Shown in pieces: positions 1-6,047 of a stretch of DNA of 64,000 nucleotides. Made by a program: the position numbers and the translations under genes. Positions within the stretch are counted from its first letter, which is position 1, and each line of letters opens with the position of its first letter. Below the pieces are notes generated by a model. The model had not been told where the DNA came from, made no database searches, and saw only the letters and a program-made list of their open reading frames with translations. The stretch comes from Neolewinella maritima (lineage in GTDB: Bacteria > Bacteroidota > Bacteroidia > Chitinophagales > Saprospiraceae): the NCBI RefSeq assembly GCF_923081025.1, contig NZ_CAKLPZ010000001.1:248001-312000 (forward strand). The letters run 5' to 3'.

Positions 1-203
1 TCGGGGTAATCGTCCGTACCCAGCCCGTCCTGATTGGTGACCATGACCAGGGTGTAGTCCAGCTCGCGGGCGATGCGGCCGAGCCAGCGGAAGACCCCGG
101 GGTAGAAGTTAAGCTTATCGGGGCTATCTACCTGATAGTCTTCGGGCTCCAGGATGAGGGTGCCGTCGCGGTCTAGGAAGAGGATCTTTTGGGGGTTAAC
201 CAC
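1..203 (-). CDS. hisB: Histidinol-phosphatase domain of HisB, N-terminal part (cut by window edge)
   Basis: The reverse strand encodes the start of a HAD-family phosphatase: residues [12 protein letters not shown] near position 6 form the HAD motif I with nucleophile Asp and acid/base Asp, and [10 protein letters not shown] about 35 residues later is motif II (Thr-Asn). In bifunctional HisB proteins this domain removes phosphate from histidinol phosphate. The C-terminal imidazoleglycerol-phosphate dehydratase domain would lie outside the window, so fusion cannot be confirmed. It follows hisC on the same strand, which fits the hisGDCB order. The start is uncertain: GTG at 203 or an in-frame GTG at 212; a stop at 216-218 excludes anything further upstream. 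The region just before it is a short intergenic repeat. Confidence 0.88.
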   Translation of the reverse strand, partial: MVNPQKILFLDRDGTLILEPEDYQVDSPDKLNFYPGVFRWLGRIARELDYTLVMVTNQDGLGTDDYP

Positions 204-261
204 GGAGTACACGGATTAGATTCATGGATTAGACACAGATTCAGGTGGGGGGGGGAGGGCG
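204..261. repeat. CACGGATT-type intergenic repeat between hisC and hisB
   Basis: This short gap carries CACGGAGTACACGGATT and GGATTAGACACAGATT, the same words found after hisD (1305-1426) and near 22.45 and 24.36 kb. It also holds a run of nine G (247-255) just after the hisC stop. No gene is visible here. Confidence 0.6.
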
Positions 262-1293
262 TTAGATCTCCCGGAGCGCCTCCAGCAAGCGCGTGTTTTC
301 CTCCGGCAGCCCCGCCGTGATGCGCAGGCAGTTGGCCGCGTTCGGCTGGTAGCTCTGGTTACGTACCACGATACCCTTACCGAGTAAATAGCGGTACACG
401 CTGTCAGAATCCTGAAAACGAACCAGGAGGAAGTTAGTGACCGACGGGAAGATATGGTCTACGATGTCGAGTTTGCCCAACTCCCGCTCCAGGCGCTCGC
501 GCTCCGCCTTGAGGATACCGACCCGCTCCTCCATTTGTTCGGGCTCGGACAGGGCCGCGAGGGCTACGGCCTGGGTGAGCACATTGATGTTGTAGGGCAT
601 CTTGATGGTGCGCAGCATCGTGACGATGAACTCGGAGGCGTAGGCCGCACCCAGTCGCACACCCGCCATGCCCCATCCCTTGGAGAGCGTCTGGGTGATG
701 ATGAGGTTCGGAAACTCGTCCAGGCGGGGCAGGAAGCTGGCTTCGGGAATGAAGTCGATGTAGGCCTCGTCCAGCACCACGATACCGGGGAAGCTGCGGA
801 TCAGGTCCTCGATGACCGCCGCGTCCATGAGGTTGCCACTGGGGTTATTCGGACTACACAGCCAGAGCACCTTGGACCGCTCGTCGAAGCCGGCCTTTAG
901 GTCTGATACGGGAATAGAGAAATCGGGGAGCAAATTCATCGCCCGAAACTCCGCATTATTGATGCCTGCAGCCACCTTATACATCCCGAAGGTGGGGGGC
1001 AGGGCATGCACTGCATCCTCGCCGGGCACGCAGAAGACGCGGGTGATCTGGTCTACGATCTCGTCCGAGCCGTTGCCGATAAAGATCTTGTCGGGGTGTA
1101 CGCCCCTGATTTTGCCCAACGCGTTGCGAATATCGGTCGACAGCGGCTCCGGGTAGCGGTTGTGTCCGTTGTCGAAAGGGCTCTCATTGGCGTCTAGCAG
1201 TACTTCGGCCTTTCCCTTGAACTCGGCGCGGGCGCTGGAGTAGGGGGTGAGGGTGAGGATGTTGGGCCGTACTAGGGCTTTGATGTCTTTCAT
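262..1293 (-). CDS. hisC: Histidinol-phosphate aminotransferase
   Basis: A 343-aa PLP-dependent class I/II aminotransferase, the usual length for HisC. It converts imidazole acetol phosphate plus glutamate to histidinol phosphate in the cytoplasm. Visible motifs are DANESPF near residue 34 (substrate binding), SPNNPSG near 149 and the PLP lysine in TLSKGWGMAG near 205, followed by RLG (phosphate-binding Arg). It is the third gene of a hisG-hisD-hisC-hisB operon on the minus strand. The gap to hisD (about 130 bp) is filled with the CACGGATT repeat, so transcription presumably reads through it. Confidence 0.95.
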   Translation of the reverse strand: MKDIKALVRPNILTLTPYSSARAEFKGKAEVLLDANESPFDNGHNRYPEPLSTDIRNALGKIRGVHPDKIFIGNGSDEIVDQITRVFCVPGEDAVHALPPTFGMYKVAAGINNAEFRAMNLLPDFSIPVSDLKAGFDERSKVLWLCSPNNPSGNLMDAAVIEDLIRSFPGIVVLDEAYIDFIPEASFLPRLDEFPNLIITQTLSKGWGMAGVRLGAAYASEFIVTMLRTIKMPYNINVLTQAVALAALSEPEQMEERVGILKAERERLERELGKLDIVDHIFPSVTNFLLVRFQDSDSVYRYLLGKGIVVRNQSYQPNAANCLRITAGLPEENTRLLEALREI

Positions 1294-1304
1294 GTGGTGG
1301 GGGG

Positions 1305-1426
1305 CTAAACACAGATTACACGGATTATAACACGGATTACTGCACAGATTCTTTGGTATATATCACACGCTAGCGACGTCGTCAATCCGTGTTAAATCAG
1401 TGCCTTAATCCGCGCCCTCCGTGTTT
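1305..1426. repeat. Array of CACGGATT / AATCCGTG repeats between hisD and hisC
   Basis: The interval holds ACACAGATTACACGGATT, AACACGGATT and CACAGATT, then the reverse-oriented forms AATCCGTGTTAAATC, TTAATCCG and CCTCCGTGTTTAA. The last one runs into the hisD stop codon. Both orientations occur, so the transcript could fold back on itself. The same family appears at 204-245, 22455-22513 and 24347-24392. Confidence 0.65.
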
Positions 1427-2705
1427 AAAAATCCAACAACCGAAGCCGCACAGCATCCCGGTGCGCGATCAGCTCCTCGGCCTCCGCCATCACTTCGACG
1501 GTGGGGCCCAGCAGTTGCAGCCCTTCGCGGGTCAGCTCCTGAAAGGTGATCTGCTTGACGAAGCTATCTAGACTCACGCCGCTGTACTGATTGGCGTAGC
1601 CGTAGGTCGGCAGGGTATGGTTCGTACCGCTGGCGTAGTCGCCTACGCTCTCGGGGGTATGGTAGCCGAGGAAGATGGAGCCCGCATTGCGGATCTTGCC
1701 GGCAAAGGCGCGCGCATCCGCCATGCTGAGGATGAGGTGCTCGGGGGCGTAGTGGTTGACGTAGCCCGCCGCATCGTCCCAGTCGGGGAAGACCAGGGCC
1801 ATGCTGTTGTCCAGGCTCTGACTCGCCAGAGCTTTGCGGGGGAGCTGCTGCAGTTGCGCCTGTACCTGTAGCCACACGTCCTTTGCTTTTTCTTCGCTGT
1901 CGGTGACCAGTACGACCTGGCTGTCGTGGCCGTGCTCTGCCTGGCTCAGCAGATCGGCGGCGACGTGGCTTGACCGGGCACCTGCGTCCGCGCACACCAG
2001 GACTTCCGAGGGACCGGCGGGCATATCGATGGCTAGGCCCTGCAACTGGGCTAGCTGCTTGGCGACCGTCACGTAGGCATTACCGGGGCCGAAGAGCTTG
2101 TACACCTTGGGGACCGTCGCGGTGCCGTAGGTCATGGCCGCGATAGCCTGGGAGCCACCGAGGCGGAAGATCTTGGTCACGCCGCAGAGCTGGGCGGTGT
2201 AGAGGATGGCGGGGTGGATGTTGCCTTCCTTATCGGGTGGGGAGCAGAGAACGACCTCGCGGCAGCCGGCGATCTGTGCGGGAACGGCCAGCATCAGCAC
2301 GGTGCTGAACAGCGGAGCCGTGCCGCCGGGAATGTACAGGCCCACCTTGTCGATGGCCCGGGCTTCGCGCCAGCAGCGGACGCCGGGCATGGTCTCGACC
2401 TCCCGTACGGAAGTCTGCTGGGCGCGGTGGAAGGTCTCCACATTGCGCTTGGCGGTCTGTATGGCCTGCTTGAGCTGTTCGGGCACCTGGTCGGCGGCTG
2501 CCTGTACGGCCTCGGCTCCGACGGCAAAGTCGTCCAGCTCCACGCCGTCGAAGCGGGCGGTGTAGTCGCGCAGGGCGGCGTCGCCTTCCTGCTGTACCCG
2601 CTGCATGACGGCGCGCACGGTGGCTTCCAGCTTGCTCAGGTCCTGGGCGGGGCGGCGGGTGAGGGCGTCCCACTCGCCCGGGTTGGGGGCAACGAAGGTT
2701 TTCAT
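1425..2705 (-). CDS. hisD: Histidinol dehydrogenase
   Basis: A 426-aa zinc- and NAD-dependent enzyme that performs the last two oxidations from histidinol to histidine. Family signatures are GLYIPGGTAPLFSTVLM near residue 118, GPGNAYVTVAKQ, MPAGPSEVLV and the zinc region QAEHGHDSQ near 255, with a late His in LIAHRDAVRLR close to the C-terminus. I place the start at ATG 2705, giving MKTFVAPNPGEW; its A is shared with the TGA stop of hisG (TGATG), the usual sign of translational coupling. A 26-codon upstream extension in the same frame lies inside hisG and is unlikely to be translated. Confidence 0.95.
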   Translation of the reverse strand: MKTFVAPNPGEWDALTRRPAQDLSKLEATVRAVMQRVQQEGDAALRDYTARFDGVELDDFAVGAEAVQAAADQVPEQLKQAIQTAKRNVETFHRAQQTSVREVETMPGVRCWREARAIDKVGLYIPGGTAPLFSTVLMLAVPAQIAGCREVVLCSPPDKEGNIHPAILYTAQLCGVTKIFRLGGSQAIAAMTYGTATVPKVYKLFGPGNAYVTVAKQLAQLQGLAIDMPAGPSEVLVCADAGARSSHVAADLLSQAEHGHDSQVVLVTDSEEKAKDVWLQVQAQLQQLPRKALASQSLDNSMALVFPDWDDAAGYVNHYAPEHLILSMADARAFAGKIRNAGSIFLGYHTPESVGDYASGTNHTLPTYGYANQYSGVSLDSFVKQITFQELTREGLQLLGPTVEVMAEAEELIAHRDAVRLRLLDF

Positions 2706-3571
2706 CAGACGATCATTTTGGCGATGGGTACGATCAGGATACCCTCGGCTCCGGCGGCGCGCAGGCGGTCGATGATGTCCCAAAAGCGGTCTTCGGCGAT
2801 CACTGAGTGGACGCTCGACCAGCCGGCTTCGGCCAGCGGCAGCACGGTGGGGGAACGCATGCCGGGCAGTAGCGCAATGACCTCCTGGATACTGGCCTCG
2901 GGCACGTTCATCAGTACGTACTTCTGGTTGCGGGCGGCGAGTACCGACTTAATCCGGAACACCAGCTGGTCGAGGATCGCGCGGCGGCCGGCATCGATCT
3001 TGGGGCTGGCGGCGATGACGGCCTGTGACTTCAGGATCACGTCCTGCTCCTCCAGTCCGTTCTTGAACAGCGTACTGCCGGTGCTGACCAGGTCGCAGAT
3101 GGCATCGGCCAGACCGATATTCGGAGCGATCTCTACCGAGCCGCTGATCTCGTGGATGTCTGCTTCGATGCCCTGCTTACTCAGAAAGGCGCGCAGACTG
3201 TTGGGGTAGCTGGTGGCGATGCGCTGTCCGTGCAGGCTGCGGATGCCGCCGTAGGCCATGCCGCGGGGGGTGGCCAGGCTCAGGCGGCACTTGGAGAAGC
3301 CTAGCTTGAGGACCACCTCGTGGTCCTTCTCTTTTTCGATCAGGGTGTTTTCGCCGATGATACCGATGTCGGCCACGCCGTCCTGGATGTACTGAGGGAT
3401 ATCGCTGTTGCGCAGGTAGAGTACCTCGGCGTTGAAGTTGCGGGCCGGGGCCTTGAGCTGATCGCGGCCGTTGTCGATCTTGATGCCGCATTCCTTGAGC
3501 AGCTCGATGGACTCGTCCAGCAGACGGCCGGATTTCTGAACGGCGATGCGGAGGGGTGGGGTGGTGGACAT
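2705..3571 (-). CDS. hisG: ATP phosphoribosyltransferase, long form
   Basis: First enzyme of histidine synthesis, joining ATP and PRPP. At 288 aa it is the long (HisG_L) form, with a C-terminal ACT-like regulatory domain (about residues 210-288) that in the family binds histidine for feedback inhibition and makes a HisZ partner unnecessary. Motifs include IAVQKSGRL at the N-terminus, DIPQYIQDGVADIGIIGEN and the PRPP loop DLVSTGSTL near residue 165. I chose ATG 3571. The frame stays open to a TTG at 3590-3592, but that codon touches the terminator-like hairpin at 3593-3624. It heads the his operon and lies only 75 bp after tRNA-Phe. Confidence 0.93.
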   Translation of the reverse strand: MSTTPPLRIAVQKSGRLLDESIELLKECGIKIDNGRDQLKAPARNFNAEVLYLRNSDIPQYIQDGVADIGIIGENTLIEKEKDHEVVLKLGFSKCRLSLATPRGMAYGGIRSLHGQRIATSYPNSLRAFLSKQGIEADIHEISGSVEIAPNIGLADAICDLVSTGSTLFKNGLEEQDVILKSQAVIAASPKIDAGRRAILDQLVFRIKSVLAARNQKYVLMNVPEASIQEVIALLPGMRSPTVLPLAEAGWSSVHSVIAEDRFWDIIDRLRAAGAEGILIVPIAKMIV

Positions 3572-3592
3572 GGGCGTGGGCATAAAATGCAA

Positions 3593-3624
3593 AGAGGTCC
3601 GTCGGGGTTTTCCGACAGACCTCT
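3593..3624 (-). terminator. Stem-loop between tRNA-Phe and hisG
   Basis: The stem AGAGGTC/GACCTCT (7 bp), one mismatch and GTCGG/CCGAC (5 bp) close a 6-nt loop. On the minus strand it is followed by TTTGCATTTT, a weak T-rich tail. It sits 22 bp after tRNA-Phe and about 20 bp before the hisG ATG, so it could end the tRNA transcript or set how much reads through into the his operon. Confidence 0.65.
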
Positions 3625-3645
3625 CAGCAGGCTCCTTTCAGGAAG

Positions 3646-3718
3646 TGGTGTGGGGCGGAATCGAACCGCCGACACATGGATTTTCAGTCCATTGCTCTAC
3701 CAACTGAGCTACCGCACC
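3646..3718 (-). tRNA. tRNA-Phe (anticodon GAA)
   Basis: A 73-nt cloverleaf: D-arm GCTC/GAGC, anticodon stem ATGGA/TCCAT with loop CTGAAAA (anticodon GAA), variable GTGTC, T-arm GGCGG/CCGCC with TTCGATT, discriminator A as expected for Phe. The 3' CCA is not encoded. The acceptor stem GGTGCGG/CCACACC has one C-A mismatch at pair 5:68. A promoter lies immediately upstream. Confidence 0.96.
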
Positions 3719-3728
3719 GGGTGGGCCG

Positions 3729-3760
3729 CAAAGGTAGTTAAAAGCCAGTCGATCTTGCAA
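3729..3760 (-). promoter_or_regulatory. Bacteroidota-type promoter of tRNA-Phe
   Basis: On the minus strand TTG (3760-3758) is followed after 21 nt by TACCTTTG (3736-3729), matching the -33 TTG / -7 TAnnTTTG pattern of the Bacteroidota primary sigma factor. The -7 box ends 10 nt before the tRNA 5' end, a fitting distance for initiation a few bases upstream of the mature tRNA. It is the best promoter in the window and may also serve hisG. Confidence 0.8.
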
Positions 3761-3770
3761 GCTCCCCGGT

Positions 3771-4343
3771 CTATTTTTCGCTCGTCCGTATTCCCGCCTC
3801 CCCCCGGGTGGCCCGTTCGGCCTGCTCGATGTGGCGCCAGTCGTGGTTGACCAGCAGGCGGAGCACATCACCCAGGCGCAACTTGATCCAAGATACCTCA
3901 ATGGTCGCCACCTTCACCCGCGTCAGGTCTTGGCTGCGTGCCCGCTCGATCAGCGCGAGCAGACGGGCGGAATACTCCCTACACTCCTCCAGTGTTCCCG
4001 GCCTGATCGCCTTCCGCTTGAAGTTCACGCTTTTCGGTGCCCATAGCTTGATTGTTTTAGCACCGGGCCGTGCCCAGTTCGCCACCACTTTACCTACTAA
4101 GCCGGGACGAAACGTGTTTGCGGAGCCATAATCTTGCTGTTCCAGTGCCCGGTCCACCTGCCGCTGGTAGGCCCGGTCGAACGAATTGATGTGTGACAGG
4201 GCTTCCAGGGCCGTCCAGGCTTCCGGGCGGGGCCGCAGGTGCAACGCCTCCTGGGGCAGTGTGTCCAGATGGTCCAGCACTGCCACGTTCTCCGTTACCC
4301 GTTGCCGTAGTCGATCTAGGAAGTCGTTCGAATCGTACGTCAT
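3771..4343 (-). CDS. DinB-fold protein
   Basis: A 190-aa protein with the DinB/YfiT four-helix bundle pattern: a first metal-ligand His in ALSHIN near residue 51 and a late pair in NHDWRHIEQAERA near 167-171, the usual three-His metal site. Members include thiol-dependent transferases and uncharacterised damage-inducible proteins; the sequence does not tell which activity applies. It ends just before the tRNA-Phe promoter. A TAGTTTTG box stands 4 nt before its ATG, so its mRNA may be leaderless. Confidence 0.8.
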   Translation of the reverse strand: MTYDSNDFLDRLRQRVTENVAVLDHLDTLPQEALHLRPRPEAWTALEALSHINSFDRAYQRQVDRALEQQDYGSANTFRPGLVGKVVANWARPGAKTIKLWAPKSVNFKRKAIRPGTLEECREYSARLLALIERARSQDLTRVKVATIEVSWIKLRLGDVLRLLVNHDWRHIEQAERATRGEAGIRTSEK

Positions 4344-4347
4344 AGTG

Positions 4348-4375
4348 CAAAACTAGTCTGGCCCCGCCGCCCCAA
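4348..4375 (-). promoter_or_regulatory. Promoter of the DinB-fold gene
   Basis: TAGTTTTG (4355-4348, minus strand) fits TAnnTTTG, with a TTG about 17 nt upstream. Only CACT separates the box from the ATG at 4343, so the start codon would be at or next to the transcription start. Confidence 0.55.
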
Positions 4376-4394
4376 TCTTGACCCAACGCAACAA

Positions 4395-4934
4395 TTACGC
4401 CTCTTTCTTCAGCCGGGAAAGCGTCTCCGGCGTCATCCGCAGGTAGTTGGCGATGTACTTGGCAGGCACCTCCTGGAACAGCCGTGGACTCCGATCCAGT
4501 ACCCGTCGGTACCGCTCCTCGGGGGAGGGGGTGAGCAGATCAATCTCGCGCTCCAGAAAGCTCAGGATCAGTCCGCCCTTCGCCTCCTCCCAGATCTGAC
4601 TGCGCCCCGCACACTGTGCCAGGAAGTCCTGTAATGCCCCGAAACTCGCCACTGCTACCTCGCAGCGGCGCAGGGCGTAGATGCCGTAGGCGGTGGGCTG
4701 ATTCGTGATGTAGGAGTCCAGCGACATCACGTAGTCACCGGCGTAGCCGAAGCGGCAGCATTGTTCGGTGCCGGCTACCTCCAGGGTGCTGACCAGGGTG
4801 CCGAGGTCTACCCGGTACAGGTTTCTATCCGTGATACCGGGCAGGGTGAGGGGGGCACCGCGGGGGAGGGTGATGCTGCGTTGCCAGATGCTGGTGTGGT
4901 CTAGTAGGTCGTGTAGTGTTTGTAGGGGGGTCAT
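4395..4934 (-). CDS. Crp/Fnr-family regulator, short form
   Basis: A 179-aa protein. The first part resembles the cyclic-nucleotide-binding beta-roll (YRVDLGTLVSTLE... CCRFGYAGDYVMSLDSYITNQPTAYGIYAL), followed by the dimerisation helix and a C-terminal helix-turn-helix in which VPAKYIANYLRMTPETLSRLKKE is the recognition part, typical of Bacteroidota Crp/Fnr regulators. Its effector and targets are unknown. A 14-bp inverted repeat (4950-4963) lies 15 nt upstream of its ATG and could be an operator. Confidence 0.8.
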   Translation of the reverse strand: MTPLQTLHDLLDHTSIWQRSITLPRGAPLTLPGITDRNLYRVDLGTLVSTLEVAGTEQCCRFGYAGDYVMSLDSYITNQPTAYGIYALRRCEVAVASFGALQDFLAQCAGRSQIWEEAKGGLILSFLEREIDLLTPSPEERYRRVLDRSPRLFQEVPAKYIANYLRMTPETLSRLKKEA

Positions 4935-4949
4935 GGCGTGGGGGTGGTC

Positions 4950-4963
4950 GCTACTAAAGTAGC
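4950..4963. promoter_or_regulatory. Inverted repeat upstream of the Crp/Fnr-type gene
   Basis: GCTACTAAAGTAGC has perfect 6-bp arms around AA. Its place just before the regulator's start suggests an autoregulatory operator or a small hairpin; nothing in the sequence decides between them. Confidence 0.35.
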
Positions 4964-4967
4964 TCTC

Positions 4968-5032
4968 GCTGCCGGAGGCAGCCTCGTCCTTCGCTGCCGG
5001 AGGCAGCTTTTTACTCCGCTGCCGGAGGCAGC
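4968..5032. repeat. Triplet of GCTGCCGGAGGCAGC hairpins, 25-bp period
   Basis: Three exact copies of a 15-nt hairpin (GCTGCC stem, GGA loop) start at 4968, 4993 and 5018, exactly 25 bp apart. Copies 2 and 3 are each followed by TTTTTACTC. The last ACTCCG runs into the 3' end of the ThuA gene, whose stop is at 5036-5038. On the plus strand each of these looks like a hairpin plus T-run terminator, but no plus-strand gene precedes it. A related GGA-loop hairpin is at 15414-15430. Confidence 0.85.
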
Positions 5033-5035
5033 TTT

Positions 5036-6019
5036 TTACTCCGGACGAACGCCTTGTTTGTATACTTCCCCGAAGCCGGAATTATTGGGTGTGTAGGTAC
5101 CGATAGTGGTGGCATCCGCACCGTCCTCGGGGATATCGTCTTCCCGGCCCAGGGCCCAGTAGATACCGTTCAGGGCGAGCTTGCGCATCGACTCCTCCCG
5201 GAAGTCGTAGGGGTGCCCGAGGGTAGTGAAGAACACCCGGGCCGGGATGCCGCTCGTGCCGGTGTAGGTCTTGGTCCAGGCTACGGGCTGGTCCAGGGGG
5301 TATTCGTCCAGCTTCCCGTCGGCCTCCTGCTTGGAGCGCAGGCTATGCCCCATCAGGATGGGATCACTGTCGCCGCTCAGTTTCCAATCGCCACCATCCA
5401 CGTGGTAGAGCCAGCTGTACGCTTCAAAGGGCTCGAAGCCGCGCAGGATGGGGTTGTCCTCCTTACCCTCCCGGACCGTCACATCGGTCAGCTTCCCGTG
5501 GCCGTCCTCGAAGTGGCCGTGGTGTACGATCCACTGCTGGCCGAACACCCGCGTGGGCCAGTCATCGTTGAGCACCATCAGGGCACTGTCCTTTTCCTCC
5601 ACGTACTTGAAGGTGTGGGTGGCGGTGCGGAAGCCCACCAGGGGCCGACCGCTCTCGGCGTAGTCGGTGATCTTGCGGGCCATCTCAGCGGGCAGCTGCC
5701 GGTAGCGGGCGAAGACCACCATCAGGTCGGCATCGGCCAGCTCGTCTAGCTGGGATATGCTGTAGACGTTGTTGGGGTCGATCACGCCGGCGGAGTCCAG
5801 GGAGTAGCCGACGACCGTCTGCACGTCCATATTATTCTCCAGCATCCGGGCGAGCATCGGCATGGATTCTTCACTGCGGTACTCCTCGTCGCCGGTTACG
5901 AACACTACTTTAGGGCGGTCCGCAGGGGGCACCTCACCACCCGATTGCACGGTACTGTTAGTGGCGGGGCCGCAGGTGCAAAGGAACAGGAGTAAAAACA
6001 GACTGGTTAGGTACTTCAC
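5036..6019 (-). CDS. ThuA-domain lipoprotein
   Basis: A 327-aa exported protein. The N-terminus has a hydrophobic stretch ending in LCTCG, so Cys16 is a plausible lipidation site. The rest matches the ThuA (trehalose utilisation, glutamine-amidotransferase-like) domain: KVVFVTGDEEYRSEESMPML, DADLMVVFARYRQLPAE, GFRTATHTF, QWIVHHGHFEDGHGKLTDV, and HPYDFREESMRKLALNGIYWALG near the end. In characterised systems ThuA-type proteins act in metabolism of 3-keto-sugars; here that is only inferred. It starts at GTG 6019, 29 bp after the large SGNH/cytochrome gene, so the two probably form an operon. Confidence 0.88.
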   Translation of the reverse strand: MKYLTSLFLLLFLCTCGPATNSTVQSGGEVPPADRPKVVFVTGDEEYRSEESMPMLARMLENNMDVQTVVGYSLDSAGVIDPNNVYSISQLDELADADLMVVFARYRQLPAEMARKITDYAESGRPLVGFRTATHTFKYVEEKDSALMVLNDDWPTRVFGQQWIVHHGHFEDGHGKLTDVTVREGKEDNPILRGFEPFEAYSWLYHVDGGDWKLSGDSDPILMGHSLRSKQEADGKLDEYPLDQPVAWTKTYTGTSGIPARVFFTTLGHPYDFREESMRKLALNGIYWALGREDDIPEDGADATTIGTYTPNNSGFGEVYKQGVRPE

Positions 6020-6047
6020 GGGAGTAGTGTTGAAGGGAGTGGATCTG

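Noticed and set aside
3572-3592. hisG starting at TTG 3592
   Set aside because: The codon touches the foot of the terminator-like stem; ATG 3571 gives the normal N-terminus for the family.
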